Below, one piece after another: positions 30,691-41,542 of a stretch of DNA of 64,000 nucleotides. Source of the stretch: Vombatus ursinus (taxonomy: Eukaryota > Chordata > Mammalia > Diprotodontia > Vombatidae). The stretch is from assembly GCF_900497805.2 (NCBI RefSeq), contig NW_020948983.1, positions 21,181,202-21,245,201 of the forward strand, written 5' to 3'. Made by a program: the position numbers and the translations under genes. The stretch's first letter is position 1, and each line of letters opens with the position of its first letter. The notes beneath the pieces were generated by a model, which saw only the letters and a program-made list of their open reading frames with translations, was not told the DNA's origin and made no database searches.

Positions 30691-31146
30691 TATCCCCGTC
30701 CTTCCTTAAAAGCTTTTCCTTCCTTTTTGTCACCAAAGTTACTAGGTTTAAAGGTTCCTAAATTTTTTTCTTGCCAGTGTCATGACCCAGAAGCTTCCAC
30801 CCCTCCTGTCTAGATCCCTGTGTTGTTCTTAAGACACAGTTGTTTAGCTGTTGCCTGTCGTTACTGCTAACATTTCCATCTCTAAACTTAACGAATACAT
30901 TAATACGTTGATGACTCCATGGTGACAGATGACAATCCTTTCAAATCTCATTCTGTGCGATTTCTATGGTTCTTATCCATGTCTTTACATAAATCCTCCA
31001 CAGAGGAATAGGTTAAGATAATAGTAGGAAGGGGCTTCCAAGGGCATGCAATATTAAATGCCAAATCAATTGTGTGGAGAGAAGTTACAAGGAGTTCAGA
31101 ATAGGGAGAGATTACAGGAAAAAACAAACTTCCTTTTAATTCTTCT
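30691..31146. other. Unassigned stretch
   Basis: No recognised element. Confidence 0.4.
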
Positions 31147-31305
31147 TGAATCATAGAAGCCTTCGAAATCAGAATCCAGCCCCTTCGTTTTACAGGGAAG
31201 GGAACTCCAGAGAGGAGACATGATTTACTGACACCCACATGGATAATAAGTGGAGGGGCATATGTTTTGTCACTGGTTTTTTCTCTTACTCCTAGGTCCA
31301 CTTTA
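31147..31305 (-). mobile_element. MAR1-type SINE, antisense
   Basis: 'catagaagccttcgaaatca', 'gttttacagggaagggaact', 'aagtggaggggcatatg', 'ttactcctaggtccact'. Confidence 0.7.
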
Positions 31306-31431
31306 GATAATGGAGAAAAGTTACTATCATTCACTAGAGACTGATTCCCAACCTTTGGATCACAGACACTTGGGGCTGGGAAGAGTTATTGTAAGGAGTC
31401 CTAAATCCTTATGCCATCTTCATTTTTCTCT

Positions 31432-31890
31432 CTCTTTTCTTTCATATTGTGAAAAAAGAAACAGAACAAAAAGGAAGAGCCACAAAAAAGCAAAAAAGCA
31501 AAAAAACAAACAAAAAAAGAAAATAGTATGCTTTGATCTGCATTCAGACTCCATAGTTCTTTTCCATCTTTTGGAGTCTTTTGGAATTGTCTTGGATTGT
31601 TGTATTGCTGAAAAGAGATAAGTCAATCATAGTGGATCATCCCACAATGTTGCTGTAACTGTATCCAGTGTTCTCCTGGTTCTGCTCACTTCACTTAGCA
31701 TCAGTTCATGTAAGTCTTTCCGGGTTTTTCTGAAATCTGCCTGCTCATCATTTCTTATAGCACAGTGGTACTTCATTACATTCAAATGCCACAACTTATT
31801 CAGCCATTCCCCAATTGATGGGCATCCCCTCAATTTCCAATTCTTTGCCACCACAAAAAGAGTTCTGCACTTTTTTGAAAGGGCCTCAGA
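31432..31890 (-). mobile_element. 5'-truncated LINE-1, antisense, with ORF2 end
   Basis: Antisense L1 3' end. An A-rich block gives way to 'tgatctgcattcagactcca', 'ttcacttagcatcagttcat' and 'ccaattgatgggcatcccct'. On the minus strand the 101-codon frame at 31627-31932 reads LRGCPSIGEWLNKLW, then MKYHCAIRNDE, then MLSEVSRTR, the C-terminal end of L1 ORF2p (human ORF2p has MLSEVSQTQ there). Confidence 0.92.
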
Positions 31891-32171
31891 AAAGTTGGTT
31901 ACCACTGTGCTAGAGTATTGTATACTAAACATTTATACAATATTTAAATGTCAAATGATCAATATTAAACATGTAAAACCCAAAGCTAGTACTATCGGCA
32001 ATGGAGAAACCTTGGAAACTTTTCCAATAAGTACAGGGTTGGGTAAAGCAAAGATACCCCCCTTTCCCTATTGCTGTTTAATGTAGTTCTAGAAATGTGG
32101 GCTATATACAAAGGTTTCAACATTGGCAAAAAGGAGACAAAGAAAATTCTTATTTGCAAAGAGTGTCATGG

Positions 32172-32418
32172 TTTCCTTTGGTGATGCAGTAGACAGAATA
32201 CTGAGTTTGGAGTCAGGAAGTCCTGAGTTCCAGTTCTTCACAAGTCTCTTGACTTCTCTCGGTCTCAGCTTTCTTATATATTAAATGGAGATTAATAATA
32301 GCTTTAAAGACATCATTGCAAGGATCAAATGAGACAACAGATATCAGGTACTTTGCAAACCTTGAAGCACCACATAAATGCTAGTTGCTATTGTTAATAT
32401 TATTATTGTTGTTATTAT
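32172..32418 (+). mobile_element. CORE-SINE, full length
   Basis: Sense: 'gtgatgcagtagacagaata', 'ggagtcaggaagtcctgagt', 'gtctcagctttcttatatat', 'gcaaggatcaaatgagacaa', 'tactttgcaaaccttgaagc', and a (TTA/TTG)n tail. Confidence 0.88.
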
Positions 32419-32520
32419 AAACTGGAGAATCAATCAGAGAAACTAATTGAGAAAGTCAATAGCTTCAATAAGGTAGCAAGATACAGAATAAATCCACAAA
32501 AATCAGCATCATTTCTCTGC
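32419..32520 (+). mobile_element. LINE-1 ORF2 fragment, sense
   Basis: 'aactaattgagaaagtcaat', 'ataaggtagcaagatacaga', 'ataaatccacaaaaatcagc' correspond to the RT region of L1 ORF2 ahead of the piece at 32650. SINE debris separates the two. Confidence 0.75.
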
Positions 32521-32650
32521 AGTAGTAGCAAGGAGTGAGCTACCCTTGGTCACACTTCAATATGTGTCAGAAGTGGGACATAAGACTCCAAGGCCACCTC
32601 TGCATTGGTAAAGGAAGTTCCTTTCTAGGGCCTTCTTCTGCTGATGAAAT
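32521..32650. mobile_element. SINE debris inside L1
   Basis: An antisense core ('ttcaatatgtgtcagaagtg', 'actccaaggccacctctgc') joined to a sense-type tail ('gcattggtaaaggaagttcc'). The parts are too worn to order. Confidence 0.45.
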
Positions 32651-32727
32651 AATATGTCCAGTGCTAACAAAAAGAAGGAGGAAACAATAGATAAATTCTA
32701 TTTGAGATAACTGTAAGTTGCCTAGAT
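32651..32727 (+). mobile_element. LINE-1 ORF2 fragment before nested insert
   Basis: L1 ORF2 sequence ending in gcctagat (32720-32727), the left copy of the hAT target site. L1 continues at 32951. Confidence 0.7.
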
Positions 32728-32950
32728 CAGGGCTTCTTGAAGTCTTTTTTTTTCTGTTTGGCGAGGCAATTGGGGTTAAGTGATTTGCCCAGGGTCACAC
32801 AGCTAGTAAGTGTCAAGTGTTTGAGGTCAGATTTGAACTCAGGTCCTCCTGACTCCAAGGCTGGTGCTCTATCCACTGTGCCACCTACCTGCCCCTACAT
32901 CAGGGCTTCTTAAACTGTGGGTTGTGACCCCCACAGTTTAAGAAGCACTG
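32728..32950. mobile_element. Minimal hAT element split by a SINE
   Basis: Without the SINE the element is about 51 bp. The left end cagggcttcttaaactg meets the inverted right end cagtttaagaagcactg almost back to back, with only 'tgggttgtgacccccac'-type sequence between. It is flanked by the perfect 8-bp TSD gcctagat (32720-32727 and 32951-32958), the length typical of hAT. The SINE at 32739-32898 entered its left end and duplicated atcagggcttctt (32726-32738 and 32899-32911). Confidence 0.9.
32739..32898 (-). mobile_element. WSINE-like SINE nested in the hAT mini-element
   Basis: A T-rich tail on the left, then 'ggcgaggcaattggggttaa', 'gatttgcccagggtcacaca', 'gctagtaagtgtcaagtgtt', 'actcaggtcctcctgactcc', 'tgctctatccactgtgccac' and the head 'cctacctgcccct'. 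A 13-bp TSD plus partial extension flanks it. It is the youngest layer of this nest. Confidence 0.93.
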
Positions 32951-32958
32951 GCCTAGAT

Positions 32959-34672
32959 TATCTCAGATGAAGACACACCCAAGGCTTATGCAAACACAAT
33001 TTGAGGGAAATAAAGAAAGTCTTTAATAATAAATCTTTAATAACTGGATTTTATTTAATAACTGGATTTAATAATGATTCCTCATCATGATTAGGCCATA
33101 TCAATATAATTTAAAATGGTAGTTCTACCTAAATTAATTTACACATTTGGTCATATACAAATCGAAATTGTACTATATAGAATTATATTAAATAATAAAG
33201 TTCATTTGGAGCAACAAAAGGTTGAAAATCTCAAGGGAAATAATGAAGTATAAAACAGGGATGAAGTAGACCTAGTATTATCAGATCTCAAACTCTATTA
33301 TAAATTAGTAATCCTTAAAATTATTTGGTACAAGTTAAAAGATAGTCTATTTCAGTGAACAACTTTTCTATGTCGATAAGATTCAGAAGCAATTGAACTC
33401 AGCAGTCCAGTGTATGACAAACTAAGATCACCAACTATTTGGGGAAGAACTCTCCATTTGACAAGAACTAATGGGAAAACCGGAAGGCAGTTTGGCAGAT
33501 TAGATTTCTACCAACATCTTACAACATTAGCAAATGAATGAATGGCCTAATTAAAAAAAAAAGAAATAACCACATAAAAATGTTAGAGGAGAATAAAAGG
33601 AGATTCCTTTCACAACTGTGGTCAGGAAAGAATCCTTAACCAAGGAGAGGATGGAGATGATCATAAAAGATAAAATGGACAATTTTGATTAAATAAAAAT
33701 GAAGAGTTTTGGTTTAGACAAAATCAACTAGAATAAAACCTAGATAGAATAAGTAGAGTACTTGCTGTGTGTGTGGAAAAGTCTTTGTATTGACTATCTG
33801 ACAAAAGGCTGATATCCAAGATATGCAAGGAATTGGTACAAATATTACAGATCAAGAGCCATTTCCCAGTAGATAAGTGGGTGAAGGATGTGAATAGTAG
33901 TCAGAAGAAATGCAAATGATCAACAACTAAATGGAAATTGGTTTAAATCTCAAATAAGAGAAATATATGTAAAAACACTCCATATACAAATTGGCAGAGA
34001 AGATGAAAACTGGAAATAGAATTGGGAGCTGTGGGGAGATAATTACACTAATACATTTGTTGATGGAACTGTGAATTGGTACAACCCTTCTGGAAATCAA
34101 TTTGAAATTATGGAAGAAAGTCATTAAACTGTTTATACCCCTTGACTCATTTATTTCAAGAACAGTGACAGAAAGATAACAAAATATTCATAGCAACAGT
34201 CTTTGTGGTAGGAAAAAAAAACCCACTGGAAACAAAATAGTTGCGCATTGTTTAGGGAATGGCTGAGCAAATTGTGGTTTTGAATATAATGGAATATTTT
34301 TGCACTGTAAGAGACAACAAAACAGAGAAACAAAGAAAGATTTGCTTGAAGGGATGCAGAGTTAAAAAAAGCAGAACCAAGAGAACATTGTACGTGATGA
34401 CTACACTAACATAAGTGACCACAACATTAAAAAGCTGTGAAATTCTGAATAATGCGAAAACCGTCTTACTCCTGGAGAATTGACAAGGAAACACACCTTC
34501 CTCTTCTCTGTTGAGTGGTGGGCGGATGTGAAATGTGGTATATACACCATCAGACAAGGCCATTGTGTCATTTGGCTTTGCTTAAATGTTTTTCTTTGTT
34601 TTAAGGAAGGATTTAGTGGGGGTTGGGTGGTTAAGGGGAAATGACTGGTGCAAAAGACAACAATAAAGCTTT

Positions 34673-34676
<4 letters not shown>
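32959..34676 (+). mobile_element. LINE-1 3' half, sense
   Basis: Sense L1 from the RT domain through the ORF2 end to the 3' terminus. Landmarks: 'caaaaggctgatatccaaga' with 'tatgcaaggaattggta', 'gatggaactgtgaattggta' and 'caacccttctggaaatcaat', 'gggaatggctgagcaaattg', 'aagagaacattg', and the end 'caacaataaagctttaaaat'. Frames are broken throughout. An (AT)n run replaces the poly(A) tail. Confidence 0.92.

Positions 34677-34706
<30 letters not shown>
34677..34706. repeat. (TA)n at the L1 3' end
   Basis: Pure TA run where the L1 A-tail should be. Confidence 0.95.
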
Positions 34707-34709
<3 letters not shown>

Positions 34710-35167
34710 ATTTCCATATATTGACAACTAGAAAGAAGAGTTACCAAAAAAATCACCAAATATCCTCTGTTGAATTTCATACTAATATGCTAATTACTGA
34801 CTTGTTTTCAAGCATCATTCCTTGATTAGAGGGCATCCATGTCTCTTAATAAATAAATGAAACTGGTGTTTGGTGTTCACAAGTGTATTTGAATTTTACT
34901 TGTCTTGCATTTCTGTCTAGAAGCTAAACTTAATTTTCTTAATGCTTATTCCTCTGATCATGGCATAAAACCTTTCCTTTTGCTAATGTTTCTCTTTTGG
35001 AATTAAAGTATAAACTGATAATTTGTGAAGTTGTTCATTATTCTTCCTTGTTATGGTCATTAATTACCATTTGGTTATCCGCCAGACTATGTAATATTTG
35101 TTTAGGTTTAAAAAGTGTTTTATCGATGCCTTTTGTCTTTACATCACTGTCATTATGAAACTCCTCC
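34707..35167. other. Unassigned AT-rich stretch
   Basis: No recognised element. Confidence 0.4.
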
Positions 35168-35945
35168 CTATTTTAGATGGAATCCTTCCTTGTGACAAAG
35201 AAAACTAATTAAGTCAAACCATCCAATACAGTGACCCTGTCTGACAATGCACGCAACATTCCATCTAGTATTCTGCAGAAGCTTCTGCTGTGTGGTGGAG
35301 AGATTTGTTTCATTCTGCATTCTCTGGGAACTTCGTTGGTTTCTCAGTTACTCAGAGTTCAGCTTTACATTGATGTAATCATTGTGTATACAGTTGTCTT
35401 GATTGCACTTATTTTGCCCTCCCTCCATTCATGTAAATCTTACCATGAGTCTGAATTCCTTATGTTCATTATTTATTATTGTATTACATTACATTACATT
35501 CGTATACTACAGTTTTTTCTACCATCCCCCAAGATGAGCATCTATTGCGCAGTTTCTTGCTCCCACGAAGTAAGTGTTGCTGGAATTACTTTGGTGTGTA
35601 TTGGACTTTTGTTTTTAACTTTGATTTTCTTGTGTTGTGTGTCCATTGGTGGGGTCACTTGGTCAAAGGGTATGGACAATTTAGTCACTTTTCTTGTATA
35701 ATTCCAAATGGATATTAAAAATGACTAAACTACTTCAAAATTCTACCAACAGAGCATCGGTGTGCTTGTCCCTCTATAGCCTCACCACCATTGCCTTTTC
35801 CAGTCTTTTGTCATCCTTGCTAGTTTGCATGGCATGAAGTGACACCTCTGAGTTGTTTTAATTTACACTTCTCTTACTGTTGGTGCTTTGGAGAATGTTT
35901 TCATGTATCCATTTATAGTTTGCCATTTTTCTCTTAAAATGTTAT
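35168..35945 (-). mobile_element. Old LINE-1 3' end, antisense
   Basis: 'gtgacaaagaaaactaatta', 'cattcatgtaaatcttacc', 'ggtcacttggtcaaagggta', 'ttctaccaacagagcatcgg', 'cttttccagtcttttgtcat', 'gtgacacctctgagttgttt'. These are ORF2 C-terminal words read backwards. The 156-codon plus-strand frame (35231-35701) is a shadow of this L1. Confidence 0.85.
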
Positions 35946-36039
35946 ACTGTATGGCCAGTCTGACTCCTACCTACTGTTTGATACAATGAAAGTCCTAACA
36001 TTTAAGTCCCAACGTAGATTGGAGGCCCTCAGGAGGAAG

Positions 36040-36172
36040 GGGCTTTCATCTTGTGGAAGGCCTTCACATAATCAGTGGATGACCATTTTTCAGATATGTA
36101 CAAGATTTTTTCCCCATAGGTTGGATTAGCTGGCCTCTGAGGTTTCTTTCCAATTTGAAATTCTCTAAGTCA
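36040..36172 (+). mobile_element. LINE L3/CR1 3' end, sense
   Basis: 'ttgtggaaggccttcacata', 'agtggatgaccatttttcag', 'tggattagctggcctctgag', 'gtttctttccaatttgaaat'. Confidence 0.7.
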
Positions 36173-36449
36173 ATAACTCCTTATCTGTTGAGAACTGACT
36201 CTTGGTATTCGTAGTTGTGTCAATTTCCTATGTATTTTGGATATCAGACTTTAATCATTAATAATTGCTATATTTAAAAAAAAACACTCAGTCCATGATG
36301 AAAAATGAGATCCTACTAATAAATCAGGTAACTAGGTTGCTGCCTATTTCTTACTCTCCTCTTATTAGCTGTTTTCTTGTTGTACCCAATAAAATGAGGA
36401 GTAAAATGTGTGGTAGAAGTTCTAATAATTTAGGGGAGTAGGTTGAATC
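36173..36449. other. Unassigned stretch
   Basis: No recognised element. Confidence 0.4.
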
Positions 36450-36537
36450 TGTGATTTCATCTTCCAGGGAGCTACAGTTGAGAAAATTCCCTCCACTAAT
36501 GCAGATGGCAACTGATCTGCAACTTATAGCCTTAGAG
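36450..36537 (-). mobile_element. MAR-type SINE tail, antisense
   Basis: 'tgatttcatcttccagggag', 'agaaaattccctccactaat', 'gcagatggcaactgatctgc'. This is the reverse of the tail seen at 30.5 kb. Confidence 0.65.
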
Positions 36538-36732
36538 CAGGGGTCCTTAAGATTTTAGGGCATGATGGACCCCTTTGCCAGTCTGGTGAAACCTACAGAT
36601 TCCTCTAAGAATAATATTTTTCAATGCATAAAATAAAATACATAGGATTGCATAGGAAACCAATTATATTGGAAAATATTTATCGAAGTATTTTTTTTTT
36701 GAAAACAAGGCCTCCAGGTGGAAGAGCCCCTA
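36538..36732 (+). mobile_element. hAT-type non-autonomous element, copy 3
   Basis: Left end caggggtccttaagatt, then 'atggacccctttgccagtct', 'ggtgaaacctacagattcct' and 'aataatatttttcaatgcat'. The right end is 'gaagagcccctac'. Same family as 5846, 12850, 42025 and 47217. Confidence 0.78.
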
Positions 36733-36779
36733 CCTTAAGGTATTGCTGAGGGGCTCTGGAAAGTTAACTTTGGGGTTGC

Positions 36780-36985
36780 AGAGTGTATTACACACATTAT
36801 CTCATATGATCCTCAGAACACCCTCTAATGCAGCTAGTACCAAATATTATCATCTCCATTTTTAAAATGAGGAAACCAAGGCCAGGGAAGTACAATGATC
36901 TGCTTCATATCACAGGTAGTAAACATTGGGATGGGAACCCAAAGCCAAATCTTCTGATGCCAAGACCCGAGTGTTTTTTTCATTG
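36780..36985 (-). mobile_element. MIR-type SINE, antisense
   Basis: 'acacattatctcatatgatc', 'ctcagaacaccctctaatgc', 'gaggaaaccaaggccaggga', 'gggaacccaaagccaaatct'. Confidence 0.75.
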
Positions 36986-37199
36986 CAATATGCCATCCCT
37001 CAAAAATATCCCCAAACATTCCAGATTCCTGAAATATACTGTCCTGGGTCTCATTTGTATGTATTTATCCATGTTTGTTTGGATGATGCTTCTATTTTTA
37101 GTTTGCCGGTATAGCCTTTTGGAGGTAATAAGTTTTATTGGTTGACTATTCGTGGCGTAAAATAGACTTTATAAAGTCTATTTTATAGTTTATTTATAA

Positions 37200-37262
37200 A
37201 ACCATAGGTTTTAGAGTTTGAATGGACCTTGAGAGGTAATGTAGTCCAAGCCCCCCATCATT
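37200..37262 (-). mobile_element. MAR1 or L3 end fragment, antisense
   Basis: 'aaccataggttttagagttt', 'gaatggaccttgagaggtaa', 'gtccaagccc'. The family is ambiguous because MAR1 and L3 share this kind of end. Confidence 0.5.
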
Positions 37263-38133
37263 GCACATTTATCCACAGCCTTCTATTAGGCATGTTCAGT
37301 CCTTTTCCAGACTTCCTATGGGTCATTGACTTCCTTTCAGTTTTAGATCGATGCCTGCATCAAGGAGCAGTTCTCTTTTCTGAAGTGAAACAACTGGGTG
37401 ATGGATTTCTTTGGTCTTCCCTCTCCCAGCAGGAAGTGGATTTAATTGTGTTATGATCACTGTTCTGTGATGGCCCAGCCACAATTGCTTCCTGTAAAGG
37501 TTCCTGTTCACTGCCCAGGACCAAAGTCCAGACTCTTTCTGGAGGGCGCAAAGATTGCCCAGACCAGGAAGCAATCATGTGGCCCACCTAGAATTGTCAC
37601 CTCTATGTCTTGTCCTGAGGGCACATTCCACCTCTATCACTTAGGTTCATTTCAATCCCCTGCTATTGCTGCTTGGCCTAATTTTTCAGTTAATCGCCTT
37701 TAGTACAACCAGCTTAGTTTTATTATCCAGGTCAGTTTGTCTTTTCTATACAGTAAAACCCTAGCTATTCCAGATCCTTGAGGAATGAGTCCATCTATAT
37801 AGTTGCATTTTCTGGATAGCCAAGAGTTTATCCTTTTAAGCACCAAATCATAAAATTTCAGCGATTTTAAATGGGAATCCTTAACATATGTATTATGTAT
37901 TTCCTTGTCTTCTTAAGCAGAATATGATGAACATATAACCATAATTGAACACTTCTCTATGTGTACTCTTGCAGGATCCTACCTACACATAAAGGACTTG
38001 TTTGCCCTTCTTGTGTCAGCTTTTGGCAGTTTTTTGCTGTCTCTTTTGTTGGTAGGGGCCATTTTCACCTACCTCTTGTGCACTAATGCCAGACTGTTTC
38101 TACTGTCTCTGTTCTCTGCTTATAATTTGTAAC
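37263..38133. other. Unassigned stretch with several overlapping open frames
   Basis: Frames of 75-85 codons exist on both strands between 37229 and 37703. None shows a domain, signal peptide or splice context I recognise. Local GC is higher than the surroundings. It could be unique DNA, an old unlisted repeat or a pseudogene. Confidence 0.35.
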
Positions 38134-38252
38134 TATATATATATATATATGTATATATACATACACATACATATATGTGTATATAATATATATATACACA
38201 TACATATACACACATATATATACACACATATATAATCTATATATAAAAATAT
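38134..38252. repeat. (TA)n/(TACA)n microsatellite
   Basis: Long run of TA, TATACA and TACACA units with internal self-complementarity. The Tyr/Val-rich minus-strand frame here is an artefact. Confidence 0.95.
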
Positions 38253-38269
38253 ATATAAAGTTGCTCATG

Positions 38270-38811
38270 TGTAACTACAGTTGTTAGAATTGTATATAAA
38301 ATAAGAGCAAATCAGTTCTGAGTGAAGAAACTGGATGATTCTCCTGTAAGTAAAGGGCAAGAACAAATTTTGTGACATTGTTTACTTCAGTTCCTCTTGA
38401 TTTTCTGCTCTGTATTAGATTGGGAGATGTGATTGAATCTCAGTTACACAGTATTATTTGTTTACGTGCAGATTTTCACTTTCAGAGGTAGCTTAGGACC
38501 GTGTTTGGGGGAGGGAGGGGCAGCATTGGGATGGGAGAGGTTGGTAAGCTTCTTTTTGCTATCATCATTTACTTAGCAGACCTCGGTGACCCTATACATT
38601 AGCTTGTCTCTGTTTTCTATGGGGAGTGATTGTATTGTAAAAGATCACCATTTTGGATCCATTGAAGATGGAGGTCAATTGAAATTAGTGTGGAGTCTGA
38701 ATCTATATATCTTCAATATGGATTGATTTGAAGAGAAATGCAATCTTGTTATTTTGAAGTAATTATAATTACTAGCAAAATTAAAGTCCCGTCTACTTAT
38801 TATATAGTTTC
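38270..38811. other. Unassigned stretch
   Basis: No recognised element. Confidence 0.4.
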
Positions 38812-39000
38812 AGATCTAGAAAAGGCAGCTTAGAGTCCATGAAGTCAAACCCCTTTATTTTACAGATGAGGAAACAGAGGCGTAGGGAAGTTAAATGACT
38901 TACCCAGGGTCACACAACTAGTACATATTTGAGGCAAGATTTGAACCTAGATCTTCTGGACTCTAACTCCACTTCCTATCCACAACACCATTCTGCCTCC
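38812..39000 (-). mobile_element. MIR/MAR1-type SINE, antisense
   Basis: 'cagatctagaaaaggcagct', 'ccctttattttacagatgag', 'gacttacccagggtcacaca', 'tgaacctagatcttctggac', ending 'accattctgcctcc'. Confidence 0.85.
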
Positions 39001-39084
39001 TAATGAAGAGATAAGATTGCTTTGTGACTAGTAGAAGGGACAAATTTAAGTGAATAGCTTCTCTGACTTCTCTTCTTCTAGTTT

Positions 39085-39230
39085 ATCACTTCTTGGAAAG
39101 TCCTTGGCTCTTCCCCACTTACTCAGCTTCTACTCATCCTTCAAGACCCAGCTCAAGTTTCGTCACCCTCCAGGTTTTACCTGATCCCCTGCTCACAAGA
39201 ATCTTATCCCGTTCTAAACTCTCATAGCTC
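39085..39230 (+). mobile_element. LINE L2 3' fragment, sense
   Basis: 'ctactcatccttcaagaccc', 'agctcaagtttcgtcaccct', 'cttatcccgttctaaact'. The 3' terminus is missing. Confidence 0.65.
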
Positions 39231-39296
39231 ATAAATCGCAGTTGAATAATGATAAATGACCAATTAGAGTTTGAACTAATACGATTTTCAGCAGCA

Positions 39297-39440
39297 TGTG
39301 GCAGAATCAAAATTACCAGATTGGGAATTAAGAGACCTAATTTTTGCCTTGACTACAGATTTTATTGTTTGTCCTAGAATAAATCTTTTCTTATCTCTGG
39401 GCCTAGACTAAATTGTTATCAAGGTCCTTTATTGCTCACA
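39297..39440 (+). mobile_element. MAR1-type SINE, sense
   Basis: 'gtggcagaatcaaaattacc', 'gagacctaatttttgccttg', 'ctctgggcctagactaaatt'. Confidence 0.6.
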
Positions 39441-39600
39441 CAGTCATAGACTCAAAGATTTAGGGGTGGAAGGATCAATGGCCATCTCCTCTAATTCCTT
39501 CATTTTACAGATGAGTAAATTGAGCCCTAGAGAGGTGAAGTGACATTTCTATGTATACTAATGCTACATGTCACAGCAGGTTAGGCTCATGATCTAATGG
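39441..39600 (-). mobile_element. MAR1-type SINE, antisense
   Basis: 'cagtcatagactcaaagatt', 'aggggtggaaggatc', 'cattttacagatgagtaaat', 'gagccctagagaggtgaagt'. With the sense copy to its left it forms an inverted SINE pair. Confidence 0.75.
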
Positions 39601-41505
39601 GGGCAGATTAATATATTCATAGTAATACTGAGCTTGGAAGTTTAATTATAAAACTATGAATATGCTGCTAGTTAGAGAGAGAAAAGCATTTAAACAACAG
39701 ACTGGAAGTTGGAAAGAAAAGTTACTCTCTCCTATGTGGCTCCCAGAGCTATCCCACACCTTCCTGCCTTGAACAAAGGAATATGCACAGGAGGAGCTCG
39801 ACTACAGGTGTTTATGAAGCAAGATCAATCAGATACAGATTTTAACAGAATCAAAGAATGTATGGAGAAATGGGTGCCATTCACACCCAGCTGAAATAAA
39901 GCTGGGGAAGGGAGTAAGGACCGGCAGTTCCTCTAGGAGCCCCACAATGCATCTGGTTTTTTCCCCTTTCAGTGCTCCAGTGCACCCTAGTGACCACCCA
40001 TGATTAAACCAAACCAAACCAAAACTAGCGTTATACCATGCTACTTGCCCTAATATCTCTGGTATCCCAAGTAGTATGGGTTGGAGGAGGACAGTTGCCA
40101 AAGCTGGCAGGCACTGGCACTGCTCCCTTTGTGCTGGAGCTCCAAGTCCAGGTCATTCTTCCCCTCTGTAGAGGAGGTGTCATGGGTCACTTATTTGATT
40201 CTACTTGTCACTGACCCTCCATCATTGAATCTTTAAACATTACTTTAAAAAAAAACCTGGATAATCTATTCAGCTCTGAAAGGGGACTATCTCAGAGGCA
40301 CCCCCCACTCCATTGCCTTCCACCAAGCATCTGGAAAAATTTCCTTGAGTATATCATTCAAATAGGAATTTCTTTACTGCTGTATCTCAGCCTTTTGCCA
40401 TTGTGTGCACATGACCCAGGGATTTCACAATCATTTGGAGGTTTGGTCTTATTTGTGTGGGGGATGTTTCTATGAAAAAGAAAAAGTTCATTTCACATTA
40501 AAGAGGATACACCCCTCCAACCCAACAAAGCCACCAAAAACCTTTAATTGTCTGTGAGGTTAGTTGCAAGAACAGGATGTTTCTGTCTTACTTCACAACT
40601 GACACCAGCTTTGCAGTTCACTGTTTTCATAGCTCAGAATCTCCATTCACAAAAGGAAATGGATTAGAAAGAGCAGCTCGACAGAAATACAGTCTGCAAG
40701 CCAATTGCCCACTTTCCCACTTCGGAAGCCACCCTGCAGAGACACTTTTTAAGTTGCAAATCGAGCTGTAGGCTATCCCCTCATAAAAGGGACACTAAGT
40801 TTTCCTAATGAGAAACCTTGGGAGACTGTTTTTATACTCAGAGGAATGCACAGATAATTTGTACTCTGGGTTTTCTCCATCCAGTCAATGAAAAACTAAG
40901 AAAGTACAGTGTGTTACAGTCTGGTAGCAGATGTCAGGGGAAGCAATAACTTTTAAAAGAACCCCAACTTAAGTGTGCTGGAAGCACTATTATTTACTCA
41001 GGTCATGCTTGTTTTTGTTTCTAAAAACCAAAGGAACCAAATTCAACATTTTCCCCATTTATAATGGAAGTGCCATTTGGGAGCCTGGTCCCTGGATCCA
41101 TGATTTGTTTGTGGGAGATGCCAGTTTCTAAAAATGTAAACATTTCAACTCCTCCTGTTACTTTACTTTTGGAGATAGCCACATTTGGAAGCTACCATAG
41201 CTCTGATAATTAATTTACTTTTTGTTTTAAGAAAAGAAACTATATTGGCAGAATTTAAAACTTCTTTATTGTCTCTAGCTTTATTCATTTGACTTTTCTA
41301 CTTATAAATTTGAACTACTGACAATACCTGAGTCATCTAGAAAGGTAGCATCTAGTAATGACACAGAAGTCATGAGAAACAAAAGTTACAGAAAAATTAA
41401 TATTTCTAATTATTTAAAAATAAAATCTCAAAATAAGTTCTGCTAAGAAATGCTTAATTTTTTTAAAAAAGTCTTGAATAGTTAGGGAAATAAAATATGT
41501 AATTA
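39601..41505. other. Long unassigned stretch
   Basis: About 1.9 kb with no recognised transposon and no credible coding frame. The 39829-40101 (-) and 40577-40771 (+) frames show no domain. It is one of the best candidates in the window for conserved unique sequence. Confidence 0.4.
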
Positions 41506-41506
41506 G

Positions 41507-41542
41507 AATGTGTGTGTGTGTGTGTGTGTGTGTGGGTGTGTG
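41507..41542. repeat. (GT)n microsatellite
   Basis: GT run of about 17 units with one interruption. Confidence 0.95.

Noticed and set aside
35231-35701. 156-codon plus-strand frame with hydrophobic segments
   Set aside because: The DNA is an antisense LINE-1 ORF2 end. The frame is a shadow on the wrong strand.
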